Shown here piece by piece: positions 28,701-36,891 of a stretch of 64,000 bases of DNA. Source of the stretch: Clostridiales bacterium (GTDB lineage Bacteria; Bacillota; Clostridia; Oscillospirales; Oscillospiraceae); contig JAQXKZ010000039.1 in NCBI GenBank assembly GCA_029010715.1, positions 1 through 64,000 on the forward strand, in the 5' to 3' direction. The notes beneath the pieces were generated by a model, which saw only the letters and a list, made by a program, of their open reading frames with translations, did not search any database and had not been told where the DNA came from. Each line of letters starts with the position of its first letter. Within the stretch, counting starts at the first letter, position 1. The position numbers and the translations under genes are program-made.

Positions 28701-29783
28701 TGTGAGCTGGGTTATGTCGGGCGGGATATGACGCTCCGGGTCGACAAAGGTGTTGAATACCTTTTTAATCTCGGTACCGGAGAAGATGATCGCGCCAATC
28801 TCGGTCATGCGGTCGTTCATCGCGTTGAGCCCGGTGGTCTCGATGTCGAAGGCGACAAACTCGGTGTCGAGCGGAAGCCTGCTCTTGCCGATAACGGCGC
28901 TGTTGCCGTCCATGTCGTTAACAAAGTAGCACTCCTCGCCGTAGATGATCTTGACTTTATATTTGTCGCCGGCCTTCCACATGTCCGGAAAAGCCTGAGC
29001 GACACCGTGGTCGGTGACCGCGATGGCGGGCATGCCCCAGTAGGCCGCGCGTTCGACAATGGCTTCGGGATCCGTCAGCGCGTCAAGCGCCGAAAAACGG
29101 GTGTGCATATGCAGCTCGACACGCTTCTCGGGGGCGTTGTCGGGACGGATATAGCGCTTGCCCTTCATTATGCTGCGCGGGTCGATGACCATATCGTCAT
29201 CGTATTTCGAATATATTACCTCGCCCTGAACTATGACGTGATCGCCTTTTTTGATCTTGTCTATCACGCTCCGGTCGTCCTCGGAACGCAGAAAGCGCGA
29301 GACGCGGATGGAGTTTGTGCGGTCGGTTATATCAAAGCAGAGCACGGCGCTGCCGCGCTTGGCGAGCGTGCGGCTCGTGACGTCGACCACATCGCCCTCG
29401 ACGGTGACTCTGCCTGACTCGAGCGTGAGCGTGTTCATCGGGACGGGGTGCTGCTTTATGGCCCTGCCCATGAGCACGTCGCCCTGCGGCCTGCCGCCGG
29501 ACGGCGCGGAGACCCGGACGGCGGGAGAAGAGGCGCGCTGCAGCCGCGGATAGTCGGGGACAATGCCGACAGAGCTCAGGCCGTAATCGGACCTGAGCCT
29601 GGCGCTTATGGAGCTTATATCCACCGGAGAGGGCATCGAGGCGAACCACGCGCAGATGCTCATAGACATTTCAGCCGTGTCCACCCGGACATCGGTCACG
29701 TAGGCCCTGTCCAGCCCGCCGGCCGAGCCGGCCATATCGGCGCAGCCCGGAAATATGGTCAGAAATGGGGTATGCTCGCTCAT
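25764..29783 (-). CDS. polC: DNA polymerase III alpha subunit, Gram-positive PolC type
   Basis: A 1339-residue replicative polymerase with built-in proofreading. Domains in order: a short divergent N-terminus, OB fold (~125-205), first half of the PHP domain (VELHMHTRFSALDAL, ~222), inserted DEDDh exonuclease (FDIETTG, 312-318), rest of PHP, then the polymerase palm with PDIDLNFSGEYQAKAH, a zinc-ribbon-like segment CPRCCHSEF...CPECGTRM, and a C-terminal region ending in an LFDF-type clamp-binding peptide. Somewhat shorter than Bacillus PolC (about 1440), mainly at the N-terminus. The start overlaps the ispG stop by 4 bp; last gene of the operon. Confidence 0.97.
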   Translation of the reverse strand: MSEHTPFLTIFPGCADMAGSAGGLDRAYVTDVRVDTAEMSMSICAWFASMPSPVDISSISARLRSDYGLSSVGIVPDYPRLQRASSPAVRVSAPSGGRPQGDVLMGRAIKQHPVPMNTLTLESGRVTVEGDVVDVTSRTLAKRGSAVLCFDITDRTNSIRVSRFLRSEDDRSVIDKIKKGDHVIVQGEVIYSKYDDDMVIDPRSIMKGKRYIRPDNAPEKRVELHMHTRFSALDALTDPEAIVERAAYWGMPAIAVTDHGVAQAFPDMWKAGDKYKVKIIYGEECYFVNDMDGNSAVIGKSRLPLDTEFVAFDIETTGLNAMNDRMTEIGAIIFSGTEIKKVFNTFVDPERHIPPDITQLTGIRDSDVAGAPKEREAMQMFMDFIGDRPIIAHNAHFDVGFMTAAANRQGLKFSPVFIDTLALSQALLPELKRFKLDIVSNHLGLPQFNHHRASDDAMVVARMMGKFLPMLTRQGAATVDDIETIYHSLRRTDVAKSYHMILLVKNRRGLKNLYEMISQSYLKYFHRTPTIPKSLLIQHREGILVGSACGMGELYGAVMKGASHKELKRIASFYDYLEIQPICNNGFLVDNGAVSDVRVLQDYNRTILELGRELGKPVIAASDVHFLDPEDEQYRKILQSAKKFSDADRDCPIYFRTTDEMLAEFAYLGEETAKEVVVTNTRAIADQIEPIQLLPRELFPPKIENSAEDLKNLVYTKMHRIYGENPPKIVQERVDIELNTILDHSYDVIYMSAQKLVQNSLEHGYLVGSRGSVGSSIVAYMSGITEVNSLPPHYVCPRCCHSEFITDGSYGCGADMPEKDCPECGTRMRRDGFDIPFETFLGFPGNEKTPDIDLNFSGEYQAKAHKYTEVLFGSDHVFRAGTIGTLAEKTAYGYVKKYLEEHNATATKAEENRLAQGLVGIKRTTGQHPGGLVVIPQDMDVTDFCPVQHPADDPNSDIITTHFEYHCMEANLLKLDELGHDDPTMIRMMEDMSEQLGKRVNAQLISLSDPDTMSIFTSPAVLGLPDDDPIIGRTGTIGIPEFGTPFTRQMLVDTQPRQFDTLIRLSGFSHGTDVWAGNIRDLIVNKVATVNETVGCRDDIMIQLISVGIEPSLAFKTMEAVRKGKVKKSGKFPDDAEQQMRDRGVPDWYIESCRKIAYLFPKAHAVAYVMMAFRIAWFKVHLPLAFYSAYFYRRSQKGGFDAGMMTGGADAVRRKINEMRRRPTLTANEEDLLVTMEAVYEFNMRGFEFAPIDLYKSDATKFLITEDGKLRPPFVSIAGLGETAALDLARCKDMSTHFISIEELSHACPKVSQTHLDQLKTIGALGDMPDTSQITLFDF

Positions 29784-30847
29784 GCCTTACCTTCCTCGTC
29801 GCTGTTAATGAGATCAAGCAGACGGCCGCAGAGCTCCTCATAGGGGTATGTACCGAGTACCTGTCCTTTCCTGAACAGCAGCCCTTTGCCCTTGCCGCCG
29901 GCGATGCCGTAGTCGGCCTCGCGGGCCTCGCCGGGGCCGTTGACCACGCAGCCCATGACGGCGACGGTAATATCGCGGTCGAGCTTGCCGACGCGGTTTT
30001 CGACTTCGGTCGCGAGAGAGATGAGATCGATCTCGGTCCTGCCGCAGGTGGGGCAGGAGACAAAACGCACGCCGCCGGGTCTGAGGCCCGCGGCCCTGAC
30101 GATCGCAATGCCGGCGCTGACCTCTTTGACGGGGTCGGCGGTCAGGGAGACGCGGATGGTGTTGCCGATGCCCTCGCACAGAAGAGTACCGATGCCGACG
30201 GCGGACTGTATCGTGCCGTTCCATTCGGTGCCGGTCTCGGTGACGCCGAGGTGCAGCGGATAATTGAAGGTTTCGGCCGCGAGGCGGTAGGCGGCCACGG
30301 TCAGAGGAACCGAGGAGGACTTCATTGAGATACAGATATCGTCGAAGTCACAGCGCTCCAGCAGCACCGCGTGGCGCTTCGCGCTCTCGACGAGCGCCTC
30401 GGGGCAGGGATGGGAGTATTTTTCGAGCAGATCCTTTTCAAGACTGCCGGCGTTGACGCCGATGCGGATGGGTATATTGTGTCTGCGGCAGGCGTCGGCC
30501 ACGGCCCTGACGTTTTCGTCCGAACCGATGTTGCCGGGATTGATGCGGATCTTGTCGATGCCGCGCTCGGCGGCCTCAAGGGCGAGGCGGTAGTCAAAAT
30601 GGATATCGGCGACGAGAGGTACGGAGACCTGCTCTTTGATGGCGGAGACGGCCCTTGCCGACTCCATATCCGGCAGCGCTATTCGCACGATGTCCGCGCC
30701 GGCGGTCTGCATGGCCTTGATCTGCGCAACGGTCGCCTCGACATCCCGGGTCCTGGTATTGCACATGGTCTGGACGGAGACCGGGGCGCCGCCGCCGATC
30801 CGGACTCCGCCGACCTTTATTTTCTTTACTGTGTCTCTCTTATTCAT
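29780..30847 (-). CDS. ispG: 4-hydroxy-3-methylbut-2-enyl diphosphate synthase
   Basis: A 355-residue iron-sulfur enzyme of the MEP isoprenoid pathway that converts MEcPP to HMBPP. The TIM-barrel half shows GGGAPVSVQTMCNT and INPGNIG, and the [4Fe-4S] ligands are in SCPTCGRTEIDL and MGCVVNGPGEA. The ORF track extends 46 codons upstream; the ATG at 30847, which overlaps the rseP stop by 1 nt (TAATG), is the real start. It lies between rseP and polC, the standard Firmicute order. Confidence 0.96.
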   Translation of the reverse strand: MNKRDTVKKIKVGGVRIGGGAPVSVQTMCNTRTRDVEATVAQIKAMQTAGADIVRIALPDMESARAVSAIKEQVSVPLVADIHFDYRLALEAAERGIDKIRINPGNIGSDENVRAVADACRRHNIPIRIGVNAGSLEKDLLEKYSHPCPEALVESAKRHAVLLERCDFDDICISMKSSSVPLTVAAYRLAAETFNYPLHLGVTETGTEWNGTIQSAVGIGTLLCEGIGNTIRVSLTADPVKEVSAGIAIVRAAGLRPGGVRFVSCPTCGRTEIDLISLATEVENRVGKLDRDITVAVMGCVVNGPGEAREADYGIAGGKGKGLLFRKGQVLGTYPYEELCGRLLDLINSDEEGKA

Positions 30848-31905
30848 TATTTGGTCACTATCCTGATTATATCGTTGAACATTATGATCGCCATTAGTCC
30901 GAGCAGCAGCACCATGCCGGCGGCGTGGATATAGCCCTCGTATTTGGGATCGAGCTTCTTCCTGCTTGTTGATTCGATGACCCACGTCACGATCAGAAGG
31001 AATACCCTGCCGCCGTCGAGCGCCGGTATGGGCAGCATGTTCATGATCGCAAGGTTAACGGCGATGAAGGCGGTAAAGTAGAATATGCTGTAGAGCGCGT
31101 CGGAGGCGGACTCCGCCTGCTCGCCGGTCTCGGCCATCATGTCGACAATGCCGACGGGGCCGGCCATATCCTCCATGCCGACGTTGCCGCGCACGAGCTC
31201 TTCAAGACCGAGCCAGACCCAGCGGCCGAACTGCATCGTGGTGTCCCAGGCGTTTTGGAGCTTGACGCCGGGCGTTGCCAGGTCGTAGCCGAGATAGAAG
31301 CCGTACATCTTCTGCTGCTGGCCGGGATACTCAAGCGGGACCATTTTAAAGTCCTTCAGCTCGACCTTCCTGCCGTCGCGGATCACGACGATGTCGTAGG
31401 TGCCGTCACCCTGAGCGAGAAAGTCGCTTATATTGTAGAACTGGTATATGCGTTTGCCGTTTATCTTATAGACGCGGTCGCCGACCTGCAGGCCCTCGCT
31501 GCTCTCGTAGGGACAGCCGTCCATAAAGCCGACGAGCTCCGAGGAGCGGAAGGCATAAGCGCCCGAGTACAGTATCACGACGATCAGCAGGCCGAGCAGA
31601 AAGTTCATCGCCGCGCCGGCGACGAGTATAATGATGCGTTTCCACGCCGCCTGATTGGTAAAGGCGCGCGGATCCCCGGACGCCTCATCCTCGCCGGCCA
31701 TGGCGCAGAAGCCGCCGAAGGGGATGCAGCGCAGAGAGTAGACGGTCTCGCCCTTCTGTTTTCTGAAGACGGCGGGGCCCATACCGATGGCGAACTCCTC
31801 CACTTTGACGCCGCAGGCTTTTGCCGCGGCGAAGTGGCCGAGTTCATGGACGGCGATGAGTACGCCGAAAAGGAGTATTGCCAGTGCAATGTAAAGAACA
31901 GTCAT
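30847..31905 (-). CDS. rseP: Site-2 metalloprotease RseP/RasP
   Basis: A 352-residue intramembrane zinc protease that cleaves anti-sigma factors and remnant signal peptides within the membrane. The first helix carries HELGH (zinc ligands), followed by FAIGMGPAVF; one PDZ domain (about 115-190, LQVGDRVYKING) lies between the second and third helices, and ALDGGRVF near the C-terminus supplies the third zinc ligand. The start overlaps the dxr stop by 4 bp. Possible substrates in this organism include sigma-factor regulators; none is encoded nearby. Confidence 0.95.
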   Translation of the reverse strand: MTVLYIALAILLFGVLIAVHELGHFAAAKACGVKVEEFAIGMGPAVFRKQKGETVYSLRCIPFGGFCAMAGEDEASGDPRAFTNQAAWKRIIILVAGAAMNFLLGLLIVVILYSGAYAFRSSELVGFMDGCPYESSEGLQVGDRVYKINGKRIYQFYNISDFLAQGDGTYDIVVIRDGRKVELKDFKMVPLEYPGQQQKMYGFYLGYDLATPGVKLQNAWDTTMQFGRWVWLGLEELVRGNVGMEDMAGPVGIVDMMAETGEQAESASDALYSIFYFTAFIAVNLAIMNMLPIPALDGGRVFLLIVTWVIESTSRKKLDPKYEGYIHAAGMVLLLGLMAIIMFNDIIRIVTK

Positions 31906-33050
31906 TTGCCGAAATTCTCCATGACATAGGCTCTGGCGGCGCTGTCGGCAGCCAGAATGGTTTCAAGATCCGGATCCCTGACGCTGCCGAGCTTTGCGAC
32001 GGCTCCGGCGGCGGCGTCATATATGCGGTTGTAGCCGAGGGCATGGCGCAGGAACATACCTACGGCGACTTCGTTTGCAGCGCTCATCACGCAGGGGGCG
32101 GTGCCGCCGGTCCGGGCGCAGTCCATCGCGAGGCCGAGGCAGGGAGTCTTTTCGAGGTCGGGAGCTTCGAAGCTCAGGTCCTTCAGCTTCGTGAAGTCGA
32201 GACGCCCGAACATGGAGGGCACGCGCTCCGGGTAGGTCAGGGCAAGCTGTATCGGCAGCCCCATATCGGGAACGCCCAGCTGGGCGATGACGGTGCCGTC
32301 GACGAGCTCTACCATAGAGTGTATGACGCTCTGAGGGTGGATTACCACCTGAATATCGTCGGGTGTGACGCCGAAAAGGTGCATGGCCTCAATGAACTCA
32401 AGCCCCTTGTTCATCATGGTCGCGCTGTCGACGGATATCTTAGCGCCCATGCTCCAGTTGGGGTGCTTGACGGCCTGCTCGGGCGTGACGTCCTCCAGCT
32501 CGGCTCTGGGCCTGCCTCTGAAAGGACCGCCGGAGCCGGTGAGCAGAATCTTTTTGAGCTCGCCCCTGCCGCGGCCCATGAGGCACTGAAAAATGGCGGA
32601 GTGCTCGGAATCGACGGGTACGATCTCCGCGCCCTTCTCCGCGGCGCGGGCCATGACGATGTCGCCGGCGCATACGAGCGTCTCCTTGTTGGCGAGAGCT
32701 ATGCGCTTTCCCGCGTCTATTGCGGCAAGCGTCGGCTTCAGGCCGACGGAGCCGGACACGGCGGTGACGACGCAGTCGGCGCCGTCCATACAGGCGGCTT
32801 CAATGAGCCCCTCCATACCGGAGCCGACGCGGATACCGGTATCGGCGACGGCTATCTTAAATTGCTTTGCCGCCTCCTCGTCGTAGACCGCGACAAATTC
32901 CGGGCGCAGGCGGCGGGCCTGCTCCTCAAGCATGCCGATCTTTTTGTTGGCCGTGAGCGCCGCGACCGGCATACCGATATGCTCGGCGGCGGCGATGGTC
33001 TGACGGCCTATCGAACCGGTGCAGCCGAGAATGGAAATGGATTTTACCAT
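31902..33050 (-). CDS. dxr: 1-deoxy-D-xylulose-5-phosphate reductoisomerase
   Basis: A 382-residue NADPH-dependent enzyme, second step of the MEP pathway (DXP to MEP). The dinucleotide site reads GCTGSIG, with Cys where most Dxr have Ser. VPVDSEHSAIFQ and GSGGPF form the metal/substrate site, and HPNWSMGAKISVDSATMMNKG is the flexible loop region. Together with ispG it supports use of the MEP route rather than mevalonate. It is 40 bp downstream of the AlkD-like gene and coupled to rseP. Confidence 0.96.
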   Translation of the reverse strand: MVKSISILGCTGSIGRQTIAAAEHIGMPVAALTANKKIGMLEEQARRLRPEFVAVYDEEAAKQFKIAVADTGIRVGSGMEGLIEAACMDGADCVVTAVSGSVGLKPTLAAIDAGKRIALANKETLVCAGDIVMARAAEKGAEIVPVDSEHSAIFQCLMGRGRGELKKILLTGSGGPFRGRPRAELEDVTPEQAVKHPNWSMGAKISVDSATMMNKGLEFIEAMHLFGVTPDDIQVVIHPQSVIHSMVELVDGTVIAQLGVPDMGLPIQLALTYPERVPSMFGRLDFTKLKDLSFEAPDLEKTPCLGLAMDCARTGGTAPCVMSAANEVAVGMFLRHALGYNRIYDAAAGAVAKLGSVRDPDLETILAADSAARAYVMENFGK

Positions 33051-33090
33051 TGTATTATTCTCCTTATTTCCTGCGTTTAACAGCGCGGGC

Positions 33091-33768
33091 TCATAGCTTC
33101 AGCGTCCTGAGATACGCCTTGTGCCCGCCGCTCACGCGGTAGCTTTCTGTGGCCTTCTGAATTGCTTTGTTGTGCGTCCATTCGTCAAGACGCCGCTTCT
33201 CGATATACGGCAGCGCAGCGTCGTACTGTTTTGCAAGCGCCGTGGCGAAATACCAGGCCTGCATCATGCGTATGTAGTACTCGTCACTGCGGATAGCGGC
33301 GACGGCGTCGAGGTATTCCGGCCTGAAGTCCTCATCCAGATAGTGCGCCATCAGCATCCCGATGCCGAAGCGCCGGGTATAGCAGTGCCCGCTCGCCATC
33401 CAGCGGCGAACGTCGCTTATCAGTTCGGCGCGGTGCTTTTTAAACACCGCGGGGCGTATCTGGTCGCAGGTGGCCCAGTTGTCGACGTATGGGAGAAAGG
33501 CGTCGAGCGCGCGGACACATTCGGCGGGGTCCTTTATCTGCTCAATCAGAAAGCCGTGCAGATTGTTCTCCTCATAGTACTCATGCGGGAGAACGCGTAT
33601 AAACTCCGCAGCGCGCTCCGTGCCCCAGATGCTCCTTGCGAAGGCGCGCAGGGCGGGAGTGCGTATGCCGATGATCCTCCCGCGCGGGACGTTCGGTATG
33701 AGTTTCGCCTGAAAGTCGCCGTAGGGCTTATCCTGCAGGGCGAAAAGCTCCTTCTGTATCTCCGTCAC
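33091..33768 (-). CDS. AlkD-like DNA alkylation repair family protein
   Basis: A 225-residue all-helical HEAT-like repeat protein of the DNA alkylation repair family (PF08713). The pattern PNVPRGRIIGIRTPALRAFAR, YVDNWATCDQIRP and RRFGIGMLMAHYLD is characteristic of the short AlkD relatives, which bind damaged DNA and can excise N3- or N7-alkylpurines without base flipping. The catalytic Asp-Trp region appears as DNWATCDQ. It overlaps uppS by 4 bp, and it occupies the operon position where cdsA is normally found. Activity is inferred only. Confidence 0.82.
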   Translation of the reverse strand: MTEIQKELFALQDKPYGDFQAKLIPNVPRGRIIGIRTPALRAFARSIWGTERAAEFIRVLPHEYYEENNLHGFLIEQIKDPAECVRALDAFLPYVDNWATCDQIRPAVFKKHRAELISDVRRWMASGHCYTRRFGIGMLMAHYLDEDFRPEYLDAVAAIRSDEYYIRMMQAWYFATALAKQYDAALPYIEKRRLDEWTHNKAIQKATESYRVSGGHKAYLRTLKL

Positions 33769-34511
33769 GGGTTTTTCACCCCGCCGAAGCGCCGGTCACG
33801 GCTGTTGTATACGGCGATGGCCTTGTCCAGCTCCTTCGTGTCAAAGTCCGGCCAGAGCACGTCGGTGAAATAGAACTCGGCATAGGCGCACTGCCAGAGC
33901 AGGAAGTTCGAGATGCGCTGCTCTCCGCCCGGGCGGATCAGCAGATCGGGGTCGGGGATGCCGGCAGAGTAGAGGTATGAGCCGAACCGCTCCTCTGTCA
34001 GCTCTCCGTCGGTCCTGCCTTCTGCATAATCGCGCGCGTAGCGCTTCGCAGCCTGGACGATCTCGTCACGTCCGCCGTAGTTGAGGCAGATGTTCGCCTG
34101 AAAACCGTCGTAATGGCCAGAGATCTCGTCGGTTCTGGCCACCAGAGCCTGCAGCTCAGGGGGCAGGCCGGACACGTCTCCGAATACCTTCATCTTTATA
34201 TGGTCGCGCGCCATGGTGTCAACGGCCTCATGCAGGTACTTGCCGAGCAGCTTCATAATGGTCCTGACTTCTTCCGGCGGACGCTTCCAGTTCTCGGTGG
34301 AGAAAGCGTATACCGTGAGATATTCTACACCTATATTTTTGCAATATGTTGCGATTTTGCGAAAATTTTCGGAACCGACGCTGTGTCCCGCGGTGCGGGG
34401 CAGACCGCGCTTTTTGGCCCAGCGGCCGTTGCCATCCAATATAATGGCAATATGGCGGGGTGGGCAGGACCTTGCCTGCTCCCCCGCCTTATTGTTAAGC
34501 GTACCAGCCAT
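33765..34511 (-). CDS. uppS: Undecaprenyl diphosphate synthase
   Basis: A 248-residue cis-prenyltransferase that builds the C55 lipid carrier for peptidoglycan and other cell-wall polymers. HIAIILDGNGRWAKKRGLPR contains the catalytic aspartate and diphosphate-binding residues, TVYAFSTENWKRP the substrate region and LLIRPGGEQRISNFLLWQ the C-terminal signature. Located 12 bp after frr as in most Firmicutes. Confidence 0.97.
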   Translation of the reverse strand: MAGTLNNKAGEQARSCPPRHIAIILDGNGRWAKKRGLPRTAGHSVGSENFRKIATYCKNIGVEYLTVYAFSTENWKRPPEEVRTIMKLLGKYLHEAVDTMARDHIKMKVFGDVSGLPPELQALVARTDEISGHYDGFQANICLNYGGRDEIVQAAKRYARDYAEGRTDGELTEERFGSYLYSAGIPDPDLLIRPGGEQRISNFLLWQCAYAEFYFTDVLWPDFDTKELDKAIAVYNSRDRRFGGVKNP

Positions 34512-34523
34512 AATGTCTCTCCG

Positions 34524-35075
34524 TCAAATCTCGGTGAGCTCTTTTTCTTTTCTGTCGCAGATGCCGTCTATCTCCTTGATGAAATCGTCGGTCAGCTTCT
34601 GGATGTCCTTCTCGGCGATCTTGTAGTCGTCCTCGGTGATCTCGGAGGCCTTCTGCAGCTTCTTGTACTTTTCGATTGCCTCGCGGCGCACGTTGCGTAT
34701 GGCGACCTTGCACTCCTCGCCGTACTTCCTGGTCTGCTTTACGAGTTCCTTGCGGCGCTCCTCGGTGAGGGGAGGGAATACCAGACGCAGCATACGCCCG
34801 TCATTCTGGGGGTTGATGCCGAGGTCGGAGGCCAGAATGGCCTTCTCGAGGGGCTTGAGCAGGGATGCGTCCCAGGGCTGTATCAGCAGGGAACGGGGGT
34901 CGGGAGTGGCAATGGAAGCGACCTGCTGCACGGGAGTCGCAACGCCGTAGTAGTCTACCTCGATCTGGTCGAGGACGGAAGCGTTGGCGCGGCCGGCGCG
35001 GATGGTGGCGAGCTGGGTGCTGAGAGCATCGCAGGTCTTTTTCATCTTGCTTTCAAATTCTTTGTAGTCAGACAT
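34524..35075 (-). CDS. frr: Ribosome recycling factor
   Basis: A 183-residue protein of standard length that splits post-termination ribosomes with EF-G. The N-terminal helix with LATIRAGRANASVLDQIEVDYYG and the C-terminal DIQKLTDDFIKEID helix of the tRNA-shaped three-helix bundle are both present. GGAGGTAAC precedes the ATG. It lies between pyrH and uppS. Confidence 0.98.
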   Translation of the reverse strand: MSDYKEFESKMKKTCDALSTQLATIRAGRANASVLDQIEVDYYGVATPVQQVASIATPDPRSLLIQPWDASLLKPLEKAILASDLGINPQNDGRMLRLVFPPLTEERRKELVKQTRKYGEECKVAIRNVRREAIEKYKKLQKASEITEDDYKIAEKDIQKLTDDFIKEIDGICDRKEKELTEI

Positions 35076-35122
35076 TGTGTTACCTCCGTTGTGTTATTTA
35101 TCCTAGATGTTGATTTGTATGT

Positions 35123-35833
35123 TCAGCTGACCGTGGTGCCGGGCGCCTCACCGGAGAGGGTGCGGCGGATATTGTCGGGCTCGGCCAGAGCGAATACGAT
35201 GACCGGAATGGAGTTGTCCATTGCGAGACTGGTCGCGGTGGTATCCATGACTGCCAGATGACGCGCGAGGACCTCGTCATAGCTGATGCGGTCGAACTTC
35301 ACGGCCCCGGGGTTGGTGCGCGGGTCGTCGTCGTATACGCCGTCAATGTTCTTGGCCAGCAGGATGGCGTCGGCATGGACCTCCGCCGCGCGCAGGACCG
35401 CCGCGGTGTCGGTGGAGAAGAAGGGAGCGCCGCTGCCGCCGGCAAAGAGAACGATATTGCCGCCGTCCATATATTCAATGGCTTTGCGGGTGTCATAGCG
35501 TTCGCCGACGCCCTGAATGTCCATGGCGGTCATGATTCTGGCCTTCGCGCCCATCTGGCGGAACACATCGCAGACCGCGAGGCAATTCATGCAGGTGGCG
35601 AGCATACCCATGCGGTCGGCGCTGACGCGCTCGACCTTGCCGGCCCCGTCCTTGACGCCGCGCCAGAAGTTGCCGCCGCCGATAACGATGCCGATCTGTG
35701 CGCCGCCTTCGGCGCAGTCCTTGATGGTGGCGCAGACTCTGGAGATGAACTCAAAGTCAAAGCCGGTTTTTTTGTCGCCGGCGAGCGCCTCGCCGCTGAT
35801 CTTGAGGATCACGCGTTTATAAGCAAAGCCCAT
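35123..35833 (-). CDS. pyrH: UMP kinase
   Basis: A 236-residue hexameric amino-acid-kinase-fold enzyme that phosphorylates UMP to UDP. Visible motifs: ILKISGEALAG (phosphate loop), GIVIGGGNFWRG, and the KNIDGVYDDDPRTNP nucleotide site. It is followed by frr on the same strand. The usual upstream genes rpsB and tsf are not here; instead a DMT-family transporter gene lies 27 bp upstream. Confidence 0.97.
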   Translation of the reverse strand: MGFAYKRVILKISGEALAGDKKTGFDFEFISRVCATIKDCAEGGAQIGIVIGGGNFWRGVKDGAGKVERVSADRMGMLATCMNCLAVCDVFRQMGAKARIMTAMDIQGVGERYDTRKAIEYMDGGNIVLFAGGSGAPFFSTDTAAVLRAAEVHADAILLAKNIDGVYDDDPRTNPGAVKFDRISYDEVLARHLAVMDTTATSLAMDNSIPVIVFALAEPDNIRRTLSGEAPGTTVS

Positions 35834-35860
35834 ATGTGTACTCCTTGAAGATTTTATTTA

Positions 35861-36772
35861 TTATATGTCGAGAATGCCAAGGATAACAATGCCCACGATT
35901 ACAAGCGCTATGGATATGTAGTGTTTGAGCGAAAGCTTCTCTTTCAGAAAAATGCGGCTCCAGATAACGGAGGCCACGCAGTAGGAGGAAATGATCGGCG
36001 CGGCAAAGGCCACATGCTGCGTGTCGGCCAGAGCATAGATATAGAAGAATTGGCCGACGGTCTCGAAGACCGCGCCGGTGTACTTGGGCGCCTCCTGACG
36101 GAGGATGAGCTTCTGCTTCTTGATGCCGAGAGTATACACGGCGCTGACGATGCCCGCGAAAAGGAAGGTCAGCTCGTAGGCGACGTTCGCGGAGTCCTCG
36201 TCGAGGATCTCCAGCACGCGGCTGTCGGCGAATGTGCCGAGAGCGTCAAGCAGGCAGTAGATAACGGGGATGATGATAGCAATCCAGCTCTTGGCATAGT
36301 GACGGTTGGAGGCATCCTGACGGGCTTTGCGCAGCTCGGGGTCCTCGTTGGCCTCGGTAAGACCGAGAAAGAACACGCCGAGGCAGACGAGCGCGACCGC
36401 GACGAGCGCGACCGGCGGCAGATCATCGCTGATACCGACAGTGGCAAAGGTGAGGACGGCAACGACGGCACCGGAGCTGTTGCAGATCGGGGATGAGATC
36501 GAGAGCTCTATATAACGCAGGCCGAGGTAACCTATGGCCATGGAGAGAATATACAGCAGGGACACCGGCAGGTAGGTCAGAATGACGCCCCAGCTGATTC
36601 CGACGCCGCCCACAAAGATCTCATAGCATGCGTGCAGGCCCATCACAACGCCGACGGCGGTGACCATTTTCAGGTGGCTGTATTTGTCGGTCTCAGACTC
36701 ACAGCCGATTTTTGAAAACAGATCGGAACCGCTCCAGCAAAGCAGAGCGATGATTGCAAAGGTAAACCACAT
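35861..36772 (-). CDS. DMT-superfamily (EamA) transporter
   Basis: A 303-residue protein with about ten hydrophobic helices in two EamA-like halves. It opens with WFTFAIIALLCWSGSDLFSK, and the second half ends in SLKHYISIALVIVGIVILG. Family members export or import metabolites; the substrate is unknown. It is the first gene of the pyrH-frr-uppS transcript as read here. Its promoter region is shared with spoIIGA and overlaps possible Spo0A boxes, so entry into sporulation might repress this whole housekeeping operon (inference). Confidence 0.8.
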   Translation of the reverse strand: MWFTFAIIALLCWSGSDLFSKIGCESETDKYSHLKMVTAVGVVMGLHACYEIFVGGVGISWGVILTYLPVSLLYILSMAIGYLGLRYIELSISSPICNSSGAVVAVLTFATVGISDDLPPVALVAVALVCLGVFFLGLTEANEDPELRKARQDASNRHYAKSWIAIIIPVIYCLLDALGTFADSRVLEILDEDSANVAYELTFLFAGIVSAVYTLGIKKQKLILRQEAPKYTGAVFETVGQFFYIYALADTQHVAFAAPIISSYCVASVIWSRIFLKEKLSLKHYISIALVIVGIVILGILDI

Positions 36773-36816
36773 TTTTGAATCACGTACCTATCTTATAGTA
36801 TCATATTGCATCGTAG

Positions 36817-36845
36817 ATTCTACCACAGCATATTACTTTTGACAA
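36817..36845 (-). promoter_or_regulatory. Promoter reading into the EamA-pyrH operon
   Basis: On the minus strand TTGTCA and TAGAAT are separated by 17 bp. The -35 box overlaps the left TTTGACA motif of the spoIIGA control region. Confidence 0.5.
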
Positions 36846-36891
36846 TTCCCAATTGACAAATTATGCACCGGCGCCGTGATATACTCCGCTT
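36838..36891 (+). promoter_or_regulatory. spoIIG-type promoter with wide spacer and Spo0A-like boxes
   Basis: TTGACA (36853-36858) and TATACT (36880-36885) are 21 bp apart. Two TTGACA-type motifs 14 bp apart (36838-36844 and 36853-36858) resemble the complement of the Spo0A box. Established knowledge: the Bacillus spoIIG promoter also has an over-long (22-bp) spacer and needs Spo0A~P. The predicted transcription start falls at about 36892, the A of the spoIIGA ATG. Confidence 0.6.
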
